Shown here piece by piece: positions 45,113 through 58,294 of a stretch of DNA of 64,000 nucleotides (its first letter is position 1; every line of letters starts with the position of its first letter). The translations under genes were made by a program, and so were the position numbers. The notes below the pieces were generated by a model. That model was not told the DNA's origin. It worked only from the letters and a program-made list of their open reading frames with translations, and did no database searches. The DNA comes from Gentiana macrophylla. Its lineage: Eukaryota; Streptophyta; Magnoliopsida; Gentianales; Gentianaceae. The stretch spans positions 6,733,822 to 6,797,821 of the forward strand of contig CM047806.1 of the NCBI GenBank assembly GCA_026214975.1. The letters run 5' to 3'.

Positions 45113-45850
45113 TTCTCCCGCTTAAGCACTAGATTTTTCTCAACGCAACGCGTTGGAGTACCATATCGAGATTCTTTAAAATTTCATCAAAATCGTGCCG
45201 CCATAGATCGAGAAATCATCCATGAAGACCTCCATGCATTGCTCCACAAGTCCATCAAATATGGCCAACATGCACCGCTGAAAGGTCGCGGGTGCATTGC
45301 ATAAGCCGAATGGCATTCTGCGAAAAGCAAAGTGCGGATGGACAGTAAAAGTTGTCTTCTCTTGGTCATTAGGGTCGATGGCTATCCGGAAATAACCAGA
45401 ATATCCATCAAGGAAACAATAATACTTATGACCACTCGGTCTTTTCTAGAAGTTGGTCAATGAAGGCGGGGGAAATGATCCTTAGCGGTGACTTCATTTA
45501 ACTCGCGATAATCAATGCAAACTCATAGCCATCCACAAGGCGTAAGGCAACTTCTTCCCTTTTTTCGTTCTTCTCCACAAGAATGCCTCCTTCTTTGGCA
45601 CAACTTGAGTAGGGCCGACCCACTCACTATCGGCGATGGCGTAGATAATCCCCATGTCAAGCCATTTGATGATCTCCTTTTTGACAACCTCCTCGTGATG
45701 TGCGGATTCAGCCTCCTTTGAGGTTGTCTCGACCTTTTCGCTCCTTCCTCCGTTCGGATCTTATGCATGCACACGTGCTGGTGATTCTCCGATATCGCCC
45801 ACCGCCATCCGAACGTGAGGATATGTTTCTCCAACACTTTAATTAATTCG
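45113..45850 (-). pseudogene. Athila-2 reverse transcriptase, frameshifted
   Basis: Remnants include RRLNPH near 45710, AIVDSEWV-like codons and VPKKGG-like codons in mixed frames, and RMPFGLCNAPATFQRCM-like sequence near 45250-45320. An FMDD-type catalytic site is visible near 45210. No long open frame spans the domain. Confidence 0.8.
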
Positions 45851-46701
45851 CTTCTTGTTCCGGCTCGAGTTTAGATGAGATGATCAAGGGCAACTTATCA
45901 CCGCCCCTTAAGGAAGATGTATTTTAGGTGCTGCGAAGTGGTTTCAACTCTAAGTCACAGGTGGTTGCTCTATACTAGATTTTAAGGGACCACCTTTTTC
46001 CTTGTGAGCTTGGACCGGTTGATGAAAAACACCTCATCTTCCCGAGGTGTGACCCCGAAAGGTATTGAATGACATCATCTGTAGGAATCCTCCTGCGCCT
46101 TCCGTTTGTTCTTTCTTATGCTTAACCATCTTCTTAAGTTCTTCTTCTTCAAGCTCTTCTCGCAAGTCGCTCCCAATCATCCAACTCCCAATGAGTAGTT
46201 TCTTTCCGCAATTCTATTTCGTCCCAACTACCCATTAAAACTTCCTCCTCTGCGAGGTTAAAGTCCCGCTGGTTGAGCTCCTTCAAATCATTGTCGCTCA
46301 TCCCTGGAATATCCTGCATTTTCCGTTCACTCATAGGCTCAAGATAGCGCAAGTTGTTGAGACAACTCTGATGATTCTGCCTGCTCGTGAATTATAACAT
46401 CCAGGGCTCCTATCTCCGTGAGCTCTTCATCGTGGTCGAATTCATCCCCATAGATTGCTTCAATGAATGAGATCTCCTGGCTCAAGCTTCCGCGAGAACT
46501 TTTTCCTGCTCGAGGGTAATGGAAGTGTCCCCTACTTTCAGAGTGATTTGGCGGTTTGGAAGTCAATGGTGGAGGCGTATGTTTAAGAAAGGCCGCCCGT
46601 AATCGTGGGCATCTCCTTGTCGATCGGTAATCCAAAGATGACCCGGTCGATTGGAAAAACTAGATGTTTAACATGGATAAGGGCGTTGTTAACACAACCG
46701 G

Positions 46702-46944
46702 CTAAACGGCTAGATTGGTCCACCAATCAAGAGAGACGGACGCTCCTTTAGCCTTTTGTCGACCGAGACTCTTGCAGGCGTTCAATGGCATCACATTAAC
46801 AGAGGCCCCTGAATCGCATAAAACATTGTGGAACGTGTGGCCTTCAATCGTACAGGAGATTGAAGGTCGTCCGGGGTCACCTCGCTTGATTGCAACGCTC
46901 TGTGAAACCGTTGAACACTCTTCTCTTAGCACTTCCTCTGCCAT
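46702..46944 (-). pseudogene. Athila-2 aspartic protease
   Basis: An open frame with VLCDSGASVNVMPLNACKSLG, the catalytic DSGA site of the retroviral-type protease. The preceding block KRGDPGRPSISCTIEG is typical of the same domain in Athila proteins. The frame is lost after about 80 codons. Confidence 0.85.
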
Positions 46945-46959
46945 TTCCTTTAGCTTCTT

Positions 46960-48867
46960 TTTACTTCCACAGGCATCCTTAAGATACTTACACAGACTTA
47001 GGCATCTCAGTTAATACCTCAGCAAGTGGCATAGTCACCATAGTATCTCTAAGCATCTTCCTCACTCCGTCATACTGTTTGTCAGAGTTTAGGGTATTCT
47101 CTCTTTTCTTTGCCGGATAAGGAAGGGTTTTCGAATGATTAATCATAGGTTGACTTTTAATGGCTTCGTCCTCCTTATCCTTCCATCCGACAAACTTCTC
47201 GCTTTCTTTTTAGTCGGGGGTTCGGCTACCGACTTCCTTCTCAAAGATCCTCATCACTATCCCCGAAAAATCATCATCACTCAAATCTTCCTCACTTTAT
47301 TACCCTTCTTTGGAATTTAATTTACGATTGCCCTCCTGAACTCATGGCGTCGGGGGGCTACTGCTTCCGACATCTTTCGGTCCAAATCGCCTTACCGCTT
47401 CGAGGGTGACTGCATTCAACTCCTCATCTCCATACTCCCATTGAGGTGTGATGGCGGTGCAAGCATTGATATCTCGCCTTAGGGTTTTTTCTCAGTATAA
47501 CTCGGCGATCTTCCTTGAGGTCTCGCTTGCTTGTTGATCACCATCCGACCAATCTGTCTCTCCATCGCCTTTTGACCGGTGGCTAGTGTTTTCACCATGT
47601 CAACTAGCTCATCGAATTTCTTCCGAGAGACGTGGGTGGGCCGTTGATTTTGCGTTTGGGCCCGATTACCTTGGGGTCTTGGGTTATTGGATGCACCAGG
47701 CGGTGTATAATAACTATTCCGCGGATTTCCGAAAAGTTGCGGTTTTGAGTTTGACTCGATTGACCGTAATTTTGACCAAGCCTCCGAAAGGTTGATTCTG
47801 CCTCCATGGCTTGAACTTCCTCATTCATCGTATTCACGGGCTGTATGCCCGAGTGATTCACATCTGCCGCCCTTCTTGCGCTTCATTTGCATGTTGGCGA
47901 GTTGCTTGTTCATCATTTCCATTTGAGCAACAAGCGCTTTGTCTCTCGAGTCACTTGAAGCAGCCTCCTTTTGCTTCCGCTAACACGGGTCTTCTTTTGA
48001 GTTGCCCACATGTTATTCTTAGCTATCGTTTACGCTACCCCTATAGCAAAGATCATCTCCTCCTCCTAAAAAAGCGATCCATGAGCCGTGGAATCCAAGT
48101 AATCTCTATCAGGGTTGCGTAACACCCTGATAGAATAATTCTAGAAGCTCATGTCGAGTGTATCCATGGTTAGGCATTTTCTCATTAATGATTCAACCTC
48201 TCCCAAGCCTTTCCCACACTCTCCCTTCTAGTTGCTCGAAAGTGGCTATATCTCTTTTTCGTTCCATTATCGCTCCAGGTGAAACGAATTTGAGCAAAGG
48301 CTCTTTTAACATCACCAGATTATGAAGAGAGTGATGGGGTAAGGATTTAAACCAACGATTTGCTTCACCTTCAAAGCAAACGGGAAAAGTTTCAATTTAA
48401 CAACTTCAGAAGGAACGCCAGGTAGTGACTCGCTTCACATATTTGCACAAAAGTCGACAAGAAGTCATGTGGGTCTTCTGCAGATTGCCATGGAATGAAC
48501 TATTTTGGACCATCCCTACAACTCCATTCTTAAGATCAAAATGCATTCCTCCCATCTCCGGAGGCCGGATTGGTCTATGCCCTTCCAAGAAGTCTTGATC
48601 AAGATATGGCGCATAAGTGGTCTTCTTTGCAGACAATTTGCGCAGCCGCCGCTGGTCATTTATTCTTTGTTCTTGAACATTCTCGAGGTTGTTGTTGCAT
48701 CTGGCCGGTTTGTCCAGGCTTGTCAGCCGTTGTTGGTTCTGCAATATTTGCATCGTAATTTGGTTTAATTGCGCGATCTTGGTTATTATTCCTTGGTTCT
48801 CCGGTTCGTCATCGCTAGAACCGTGTTCGCTCATCTTGTCGATTTGGGAATGGTCTTCTCTTGACAA
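46960..48867 (-). pseudogene. Athila-2 gag
   Basis: The frame 48867-48406 contains GHRPIRPPEMG, FDLKNGVVGMVQNSSFHG and a DPHDFL-like stretch in a shifted frame, the start of the plant gypsy capsid domain. Downstream pieces at 47861-47604 include MNEEVQAMEAE and gag linker sequence. Frameshifts occur repeatedly. Confidence 0.8.
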
Positions 48868-49571
48868 TGTCTCGCTCAGTTTCGTGACGAAGTGTAGTAA
48901 CGGGTTCTTTCTTGCTCCCGGTTTGCATAAACCAGGGGAGCAAAACAGAATGAAATCAACCTTAGGGTTGATGAGAACGAGTTAGAGAAGATTGAGGGTT
49001 TAGAAGTTTAGAAAGAGAAAAGAGAAGAGAAGAGTGAAGATTGAAGAACCCGAACGCTGCTCGTGAGTTGGGCGTCGTCCGGCCTTCTACGGCGGCGTTG
49101 AAAGATGAAACTGGGGAGTAACGGGCGTTTAAAGGCTAGACGGCGCTTGGAAATCCAGATGCTGCTCGTCTGATCAACTTAAACGCCTGCAGAGAAGAAA
49201 TTTCGGAGCAGCACGAGCGTCCGAAAGGATGGACGCCCGCTTAGATCATGCGAAACTAAAATCTAAGGTGAATTAAAATAAAGAAAACAGAAAAGAAAAA
49301 ATAAGTAAGGTAAAATAAATAAGAGCTATAAAAAAAATCTATGAAATCTAAAAAAAACTTAGGCAAGCCTAAATAAAATAAAAGTTAAATTATGAAATCT
49401 TCGGCAAAAATCTTAATTAAACAAACTTAATGAAATAAACTAAAAATAAAAATCTACACATCTAAAAATAAAAAATAAAATAAAAACGTAACTATTATAT
49501 TATCACATAAAAAAAATTATTAGTATCGAAACAAAAATTGCACCTTTAAGAATCCGACAACCGTTACCGAC

Positions 49572-49589
49572 TCCCCGGCAACGGCGCCA
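49572..49589 (-). other. Primer binding site of Athila-2 (tRNA-Asp)
   Basis: The plus strand reads TCCCCGGCAACGGCGCCA, identical to the 3' end of plant tRNA-Asp(GTC) including CCA. The element RNA is therefore complementary to it. It lies 6 nt from the 5' LTR end. Confidence 0.93.
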
Positions 49590-49595
49590 AAAACT

Positions 49596-51048
49596 TGTTC
49601 GATAAAACTTGTTTTAAATTTATTTTACCGGAACACCCCAAGTATAAGGTTCGTAGTATAGGGTGTTACCGAGTCGTCCTAAGGGAGTCGTACAATTATC
49701 GGATTAAAATATAGCTATTACAAATAATGTCACAACTTATTAACTAAAATTAAATTTTATACTAATTATGATCTAAAAGGCAATGAACAGTAACGATGAA
49801 CAGTAACGATGAATAGTAAATTTGCAGAAAATTAACAATTAACAACTAGAATTTAAAACAACCAACTTAGCAATCAACGATTTGTACTAATGATTCGATT
49901 TATCAAGTAATTAAAAGAACAGTAGAACGACACGAATCCACCAAACAATCACCACCCAACCAAGTCATGAATTGAATTATATTTCTTGGTATGATCTAAC
50001 CTAAATTCGATCTAGTTTCCTTAATCAAATTTACTTAGCTTTCGTTTTCTTTCTCAAGTAAAACAAAATTAACAATTTAAGAACATGATCACGAGTTCGT
50101 CTCCGAATCTCCTACCCAATTAACAATAAACAATCTCTTGAATTAACATTAATCGTATCAAAAGAAAGGTTCTCATATGAATATAATTCTCATTATAATT
50201 CAAACAAATAACTGTTTCATCAATCTTTCGATCTAACAAAACAAAACATTCAAAGCGTTCAATTGATAAAGAAATTACAATTCAAACTCACGAAATAATT
50301 GCTATTGGAACATCCCTTGGTTGTGATGGTGTTGAATTGGCTTCATCCCGTCATCCTACTGCGAACTGCTTAGCCAACAATCATGTTGATGGACATGATT
50401 ATTGGGATGGAAGAATTCATCTCCTTGTTTGCTCTGGGATATGCGGCTACTAGGGTTTTGTATAAATGAGTAATGTGTATGATCTGATATCCCGTCTCTG
50501 CTCGAATGCTGCTGTTTATATAGAGGCTGTAACCGACTTAGGACGGATCTAAAAGATAAATATGCGAAAATCTGCTGACCGACCGAATGACATCACTCGG
50601 TCGACCGAATGACATGGCTCGGTCGACCGAGTCACTTTTCTGCACGTTTTAAATGTTTTTTTCGTTTGACTTGTTCCCCACTGCATTCTGCCACGCTGAT
50701 CTGATTCCTTTTGATTTATCTCTCAATTAATACTCCGATTTTCTTCCTTATTTTGAAATCACTTGATTGAATGAGATTAATCTTCTCCATTAATGATATC
50801 CCCATGCATATCTTTTAATTTTCTGCAAAATTGTTGTTACACCAAGTCATCGAATAATAATAATAATAAAAATGTGTAACAAAAATAACAATTAAACCCA
50901 TAATTTCCTCATAATTAAATTATAATTCCTCAATAACCATTATAGGAATTTAACGGTTAAAACACGCTTTTCTCATTTATTTCCCTTAAAAATAAGGTAA
51001 ATTGTTTAGGGATTAAGCCCGAAAATATAGTAAAATATACCCTAAACA
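49596..51048 (-). repeat. 5' LTR of Athila-2 (1453 bp)
   Basis: Direct copy of 39900-41362. Differences cluster in short scrambled stretches (for example 50490-50520 against 40800-40830), unlike ordinary point substitutions. Confidence 0.95.
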
Positions 51049-51944
51049 CATTCTCTATCTGTCTCATTGCTTGTTCTGGTGGTAGATTCATAATATCTCC
51101 GCCGCTTGCAGCATTCAGCTTGTTTTGGTCCATCGGCTCTAAGGCCCTGAATAATATAATAACTTGCTCCACCGTAGAAAAACCGTGTGGGGGGCATCTT
51201 TTTAGCAACCCCCTAAATCTTTCATAAGTCTCTTTTAGTGTCTCTCCCTCGAGACCATCAAACGAAGAGATTTCTTCTTTCAGATCTAAAATCTTTGCCG
51301 GAGGGAAGTACTTTTTCAGGAATACTCTCGTTACGTCAGCCCACGTATGTAACGAGTCATTTGGTAAAGAGTCATACCAATCCTTAGCAGCTCCTCTTAA
51401 TGCAAACGGAAAAACTATTAATTTTACCGCCTCATCACTCACCCCGTTATATTTCATTGTCCCACAGATCTGGAGAAAGTGATCCGTAGTCGCTCGGGTT
51501 CTCAGTCGACTTCCCATGGAACAAGGCATGTTCCCCTAACATGTTCAAAATATTTTGCTTAATATCCATGTTATTTGCATTAATTGGGGGTACCCTAATT
51601 GGGTTGTGTCCTATAACTTCCTGTGGGGTAGTGACGTAATCTCGACAAACCCTCAGTCCATGTGCTTGCTGAGCCATCGGCTGCTGAGGAGGTGGATTAT
51701 ACGGGTTATACGGGTTTTGGAACCCCTGTTGATTTCCTTGCATCTCTAGCATCCAAGTACTCGATTTACCGCTTCTTGGTCTAATTCGGTCCAAGTCCTG
51801 TGTATCCCGAGCATCTTGTCCTACTGTATTGTCCAATCCTGGCCTCTCGATTAAATCGCAGCATCCCAACCGACGTAGCCCTGTGTTGTCTTCTCTCGGT
51901 GGTTCATGACGCAGGGTCCTCGGTGGAGTTTGCAAAGGTATCAT
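51049..51944 (-). pseudogene. Athila-1 gag N-terminal part (capsid)
   Basis: Two frames join near 51490. The first has PQEVIGHNPIRVPPI, NILNMLGEHALFHGKSTENP. The second has DHFLQICGTMKYNGVSDEA, FPFALRGAAKDWYDSLP, FLKKYFPPAKILDLKEEI, ETYERFRGLLKRCPPHG and PEQAMRQIENV. This is the Retrotrans_gag capsid domain. It stops at the Athila-2 insertion and resumes at 39899. Confidence 0.88.
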
Positions 51945-52471
51945 GCATTACCACCAATGTGGTTGAGGTTTGCCCTGTGAGAGTCCATTTCATCACCGAT
52001 CCTTACCGCTTTTTCTAGTTATTATATCGTCCATTTCTGCAGAGGAATTAGAAAGTGATCTTTCTAATGTCTCTCTTCTTCAAACAAAGGATTCGGACTA
52101 GCGACTAGGATTTCTCCTCGGCGCCGATCGCTTGACTATGACGCGTGTAAGCTTCGATTTCTTCGATGGGTTCGATGAGAGGTTCTTTAGCTTCTTGAGT
52201 CATAAACCAAGATCTAACACCAACACCTAAATCACGAGGTTTCGGGATTTTTTATTCCTTATGCTTCCAGCAGAGTGGAATTCACCGAGAATCCATCACC
52301 CAACCTCGATGATTGAAACGTGTTCCTCGATTTTTTTCTTTTAAGAAACAGAAAAGGATATGGAAACAGTATAGAACAAAACCTATCTACGAAAAACTTG
52401 ATAACAAAAACTAAAATAAAAAAGCGACTAAGCCTGGCTTTCGGTCAACTTACAAGATATCAAACGTAGTA

Positions 52472-52489
52472 TTCCCGGCAACGGCGCCA
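52472..52489 (-). other. Primer binding site of Athila-1 (tRNA-Asp)
   Basis: The plus strand reads TTCCCGGCAACGGCGCCA, one mismatch from the tRNA-Asp 3' end. It lies 8 nt from the 5' LTR. Confidence 0.88.
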
Positions 52490-52497
52490 AAAATTCT

Positions 52498-53695
52498 TGA
52501 TAGCAAAATAACTAATCGCTAACTTTAACCGGCAGAGTATCGAATCAACAAAGAGTATAGTGATAGCAAGGTCGAATCCACAGGAATAACGCTTAAGTAC
52601 CAAAGTCGACGTAGAACTTAGTTTAGGTCAAGATTGCGGTGAGAGATATTACACTAGTGCAAAGTAAAAATTAGCCGACGGTTGTAGTTCTAGTTATTAA
52701 AAGGTATAGCCGAATTATGATCCAACGAGTTATTTTTACCCTAGGGAAGACTTGACAAGGAGCGTGTTTTAACCAACCTTCCTTTCCATAGTAATTTTAA
52801 CGACATCCACGGGTGCCAACTCCTAATTCGGTGTTAAGATCTCAACAACTCTCACTCAACACCCTATGTGAAGTTAATTAATTTTCCTTTAGAAAACCGA
52901 TTAACCCAACATGATTACGCTCTTGAGTCGCTCGAACAACGATGACAAACCTCTCAGATTGAAACGGTCCTAACAACTAGGCCGAATCTACGCAACGATC
53001 CTAAAACCCTTTTCCCACATCTCACCGCAAAATGCATTTATAGGTTCGATATGTGTGACAGTGAACTAAATGATCGCTTTAATTCAAAGACGTTGATTAA
53101 GTTTTAGGGCGTGATTTACTCATTAAAACATTATTTTACGTGCTACACAACTCCCGCTTAATCCCTTTGTATGCTTTTTACTCGCTTTTACATAATTCGA
53201 CTATACGACGTTTAGCTATTCATTTTGGCGATAATAACGGAATGATTAATGGAAATTATATTAATGACGAAAAGTAAAAGCGAATTCATTTTTTATAAGT
53301 ACATATATATATTTATATATATATATATATATAGTTATATAGCTAATAATATATATAAGTGCATAAAAGTAAATATACTATATATATATATATAGTGCGT
53401 AAAAGTAAATACGTAAGTAAATGCGTAAAAGAAAATATATATATATATATATATATAACTAATTATAAAAGGAATAACTTAAAAGAAATAAAAACAAAAC
53501 AAACAAGAAAAAAAATATAGATTATATATATGTATATATTAGGTACATATATATATACTAGGTACATATATATATATATATATATATATGATACATGTAT
53601 ATATATATTATACTATATTTCTATATATATAAATAGCTAATATAACATAAATAACATAAAAGAAACAAAATACAAAACAAAGGAAAAATATATAG

Positions 53696-53738
<43 letters not shown>

Positions 53739-55200
53739 ATATATGTATATATATATATATCAATATGCTAAAAAAACAAAACAAAACAAGAAAGTAATAA
53801 TTTTATAAAATTACCCGATTATAACTGCTGATTCCGGTTGTAGTCTTCCTGACATTACAACGACTACAAAGAACACCGAGCTACCGATAATTTCCCTTAT
53901 TACACAACGATACTACTATCAAGCTAAATTATTTCCGCATAATGCCAAGTATTAAAACTAAAAGAAAAAAAACGAAAGAGATAGATATATATATATATAT
54001 ACACAGAAAATATATATATATAAAAGGGGTGCCCCCCATCTCTGCAAATGATCTGTATATATAAGCAAAGATTTTGGGGCGGATCGATCCGGGTAGAGTC
54101 GGATCGATCCGGTGCAAATCCTAATCGATTATATCCAAATCTTCGGATGATTTGACATATATTGGATTAAAACTTCTAAAATTTATATCTTGAGTTGTAG
54201 ACCTCCAAAATTGCAAACGAAATGCCAAAATTACGGTCTCGAGAAACTCTACAACTTTCATGAAGGACTCTTCTTCAGAAAACGTCTTCTTGAGTACCTC
54301 GTGTTCCTCCGAGCGCTTTTCATGACATTTTTACTTAAATTGAATCAATTAGCCAATTGACCACCATTTGAGTTGTAGAAGTCCGATTGACTTGATTCAA
54401 AATCCATTGGAAAGCTTTCTTGAAGATATACAACTTTTATTAAGGAAACTTCTTCAGAAAATGTCGTTTTGATGAGCCATTCGTATGTCGCGTCGTTTTC
54501 GGATTTTTACTATTACGAATCGATTAGCCACTTGGTCATAACTTGAGTTGTAGACCTCCAATTGACGTGATTCAAAATACGCTGGAAAGCTCTATCAAAG
54601 ATCTACAACTTTCATTAAGAACACTTTCTCTGAAAACGTCATTTTGACGAGCCATTCCCAATACGTGTCGCTTTCGGGATTGACCACTGATCTAGTGACG
54701 TTCATATCTTGAGTTCTAGAAGTCCAATTGACGTGATTCAAAGTGCGTCGGAACTTTTATATGAAGATCTACGACTTTCATTAAGGCCACTTCTTCAGAA
54801 AATGCCGCTTTGATAGGCGCTTCCCATCGATACTCGGGATTTTCATTCTTAAAAACGATTAACCCTTTGATCATTTGAATTAGTGACACTTTATAACTTC
54901 CTTCCAACGACTGAATTGACTTCAAAAGTGTCTATACTGGATTTCAGCTCATCTTAGGATTCTCGCAAAGAAATAAACAGAAAAATACCCACACATAAAA
55001 CAGACACGACACTCCGTCACTAAAACCGGTACAAAACTAACTAAAACTTATAAAACTACGATAATTTATATAATAACTACTACTTATATATTTTTATGAA
55101 ACTTAGGAATTAACGACTCGAAATGATACAAAAGTGCTCAAAATGATATCAGAAACGGGGTGAAAAGTTATAAAAATAACTGTGAATTTTTCCGTTATCA
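52498..55200 (-). repeat. 5' LTR of Athila-1 (2703 bp)
   Basis: Direct copy of 30184-32917, with many small indels concentrated in TA tracts and short homopolymers. Confidence 0.95.
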
Positions 55201-55205
55201 TAAAC

Positions 55206-57157
55206 CCATCCCGATTACATACTTTTGTACCAAGTCTCTAGCCAATCCTTTGGTTAAGTGATCAGCTAAGTTATGTTGAGATCTCACAAACACAACCGAA
55301 ATCACCCCGTGAGTGATCAACTCACGAACCGCGCTATGTCTAACGCTCAGGTGTCGCGACTTACCATTATACACTTGACTATATGCTTTAGACAAGGTAG
55401 AAGCACTATCACAATGGATAGAAATGGGTGAAATTGGTTTTGGCCATAACGGAATTTCATATATCAAATTCCTAAGCCACTCAGCCTCTTTTCCGGCTGC
55501 TGCTAAGGCAACAAATTCCGACTCCATAGTCGATCTAGTAATACATGTTTTCTTTTTGGAAGCCCAAGAAATGGCACCTCCTCCAAGTAAAAATACCCAA
55601 CCACTAGTAGAAGAATGATCCTCTACATTGGAAATCCAACTAGCATCTGAGTATCCTTCTAGCACTGAAGGATAACCAACATAAGTCAAGCCAAAATCCT
55701 TGGTTAACTTAAGATACCTTAGTACACGAGTTCTCGCGACGCCAATGATGACTACTCGGATTACTCGTGAACCTGGCTTTAGCTTTCCAACCGCATAAGC
55801 AATATCTCGGGCGTGTGCTAGTCATAGCATACATCAAACATCCTATCACCCGAGAATACTCAAGTTGTAATATCGGATTTCCCATATTAGGCATGAGTTT
55901 CTCATTAGGATCCATGGGAGTGTTGGCCGGAGTGGAGTTTTCACCATTGAACTTCTTCAACACTTTCTCAATGTAATGAGATTGTGTCAAAGAGAACCTT
56001 TGTCACTCCGCTTTATCTTGATTCCTAGAATCACATCCGCCTCCCCCATGTCTTTCATAGAAAAGCTTGATGACACAAATGCTTTGCAAAGGTCAACTTG
56101 ATCTTGGTTAGTTCTAAAGATCAACATGTCATCAACATATAAGCAAATTATCACACCATTACCGGTATTGTCAAATTTGCTATATATACACTTGTCTCGA
56201 TTGATTAATCATAAAACCATGAGACAAGATAACTTCATCAAATTTATGATGCCATTGTTTAGGTGTTTGTTTAAGACCATACAATGATTTAACAAGTTTA
56301 CAAACCTTATGCTCATTTCAGTGCAAAATAAAACCTTCCGGTTGTTTCATATAAATTTCTTCTTCCAAATCTCCATTTAAGAACGCCGCCTTAACATCCA
56401 TTTGATGGATTACCAGATTGTTAATTGCCGCCAATGCAATCAACAATCTTATTGTGAGATTCTAGCAACCGGTGCATAGGTATCAAAATAATCAATACCT
56501 TCCTTTGTCTAAAGCCTTGAATTACCAATCGGCTTTATGCCTGGCCGACAATGCCGTCAACTTTCATCTTTCTTTTAAAGATCCACTTGCAACCCAAAGG
56601 TTTGCAACCACGCCGAAAGATCCTCGAGGATCCACGTGTTATTTCCCATTATGAAATCCATCTCATCATTGATGGCTTCTTTCCAAAATGACATGTCTCG
56701 AGACTCCATGGCCTCCTTAAAAGTCAGGATCCTCATCAATATTATAACAATATGAATATTGGAATCCTACTTCATCTCTTGTTCCTTCTACCAAATAAGT
56801 TTGATAGTCGGATCCAAAAGACTTTGCTTTCCTAGCCATTTTGCTTTTACGAAGCTCCAAAGGCTCATCTTGAGAATTAATATCATTATTGTTCTCCAGT
56901 CCAACATTAATGGGAATTATATCCTTCGGTCTTTGTATAGACGAAAACCGATTTTCATCAAAGATAGCATCTCTTGATTCAATCACAGAATGAATAGTAG
57001 CTGAATCATTAGGCTCTATAACATAGAACCTATAAGCCTTGGAATGCATAGCATATCCAATAAATATACAATCAATGTCTCTCTTAATGCAATCGGGATC
57101 ACTCTTCTTTGTGTTGGGCACAAACTTTCCATTTTTCCAAAATGCAATCAGGTTCAC
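55206..57157 (-). pseudogene. Copia-B reverse transcriptase and RNase H
   Basis: 57157-56717 holds the end of integrase (DCIFIGYAMHSKAYRFYVIEP, ESRDAIFDENRFSSI). Then come the RT blocks: [25 protein letters not shown] near 56330-56400, SLYGLKQTPKQWHHKFDE near 56240-56280, and catalytic YVDDMLIF near 56121-56145. RNase H (55689-55206) has [38 protein letters not shown] and [11 protein letters not shown]. Several frameshifts divide RT, while RNase H is open for about 160 codons up to the Athila-1 insertion site. Confidence 0.9.
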
Positions 57158-57446
57158 ATAGCATATTCCATTGATTGGGGGTTTAGGAAGGCCAGTAACC
57201 CCAGATTATCCCTCCCAACAATATATGTATTCAAAATAACATCAAAGAACTCAGTATTTCATACCAAGCAATGCAGTAAACCAGTAGCAAATACATTATT
57301 CATTCAGACCATAGTTAGTATAATGTTAATGGATAATTCTTTAACAATAATTCAGAAAACGAAGAACAACCATAACACTGGCCGAACATTTGAAAATAAT
57401 CCACAAGTCTTGTTTCAAGAGAGTACTGCAATCCAAACTGCCTGTA

Positions 57447-58294
57447 TTAAATTTCAGTGGTGTCCACAAGCATGTCAATTATGTGATTCTTCAACCCTTT
57501 GTCGGGATAATTTAATCTATCAACTTTTTGCTCAAGTTTGTGGGTGTAATATGTTCCCGCTAATCGCCCATTGTTGAGTATACTTTCGTTCAATGCCGTC
57601 TTTGGCTTAATTAGGCAGGCTTTGTTTAAATCCTTCCATGCATTTTCAACCATTTTGTCTAACCTCTTCATTGCCTCTTCTTTTGTTACTCCATATTGCT
57701 TCATGTAGCTATCAATCCCTGTTGTATTTTGGCCCTTTTTTTTGTCATTCTTGAAAACACAGATCAAATTTGATGTATTAATTAATTAATAAATGAGTTA
57801 TTATACATATATACTACAAAACACCCGGGGGCATGGATCTACGGCAAGAAACTAGTGTATATACGTACCTCGTAGCCACAAATGTCGTTGACAATTCGGC
57901 AAATAGTGGCACTTGCTTTAAGAATATCAGGATTAGTTTTCAGCCATTCAAATTCTTCTTTTGTTGCCGACTCTATTCCGATAAGAGACGTGGTGACAAC
58001 CATGAAGTAGCCACTTGTAAGCAGGGCATTTTCCAGGTACTCTTCTTGAAGGGTGCGGATCCTCTCGCTTTTTGATCCCAAAACTTTCCCAAACTTTCAC
58101 TAGATATTCGGTGGATATCGTGTTCGCTTTTTTTTTTATTTTTCACTAGATATCCACCCTGATATCTCTAGTGGCCCAAAAAGTGCTAAATCTGATACAA
58201 AAGCAGATATGATCTCGCACCCTTCGAAAGAGGGAGTATGTCCTTCAATAAACCACTTTGCTTCAGTGTAATAGCTCTGAGTTAGTTCTATCAT
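57447..58294 (-). pseudogene. Terpene synthase 3' fragment (class I, C-terminal domain)
   Basis: Minus-strand pieces of the metal-binding domain: from 58294 MIELTQSYYTEAKWFIEGHTPSFE after a splice acceptor; about 58060-57869 LQEEYLENALLTSGYFMVVTTSLIG and ATICRIVNDICGYE before a GT donor; 57749-57447 GIDSYMKQYGVTKEEAMKRL and NAWKDLNKACL to a stop. VNDICGYE matches the start of the NSE/DTE Mg-binding motif. The DDxxD exon and the whole N-terminal half are absent, and about 100-150 bp of foreign or duplicated sequence splits the EEY region (58061-58210). It cannot encode an active enzyme. Confidence 0.85.

Larger units (their letters stand above)
39900..51048 (-). mobile_element. Athila-like Ty3/gypsy retrotransposon (Athila-2) nested in Athila-1 gag
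   Basis: LTRs at 39900-41362 and 49596-51048 run TG(C/T)TCGATAAAAC...CCCTAAACA. A perfect 18-nt tRNA-Asp PBS lies at 49572-49589. Minus-strand gag, protease, RT, RNase H and integrase remnants lie at about 48867-42776, with a PPT next to the 3' LTR. The element sits in the gag frame of Athila-1, right after QIENV, so it arrived later. It shares polyprotein and post-pol sequence with Athila-1, but the LTRs differ, so it is a different family of the same lineage. All coding domains carry frameshifts. Confidence 0.93.
30184..55200 (-). mobile_element. Athila-type Ty3/gypsy retrotransposon (Athila-1), split by Athila-2
   Basis: LTRs at 30184-32917 and 52498-55200 share TGATA...TATCA ends. The element is flanked by a perfect 5-bp target duplication TAAAC (30179-30183 and 55201-55205). 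The minus-strand order is 5' LTR, tRNA-Asp-type PBS, gag, protease, reverse transcriptase, RNase H, integrase, a long non-coding stretch, PPT and 3' LTR. Gypsy order (RT before integrase), RT similarity to Athila proteins and the tRNA-Asp PBS support the Athila group. Without the nested element it is about 13.9 kb. No env-like frame is supported. Confidence 0.93.

Noticed and set aside
49572..49589. tRNA-Asp gene
   Set aside because: Only the last 18 nt of the tRNA match, next to an LTR; it is a primer binding site.
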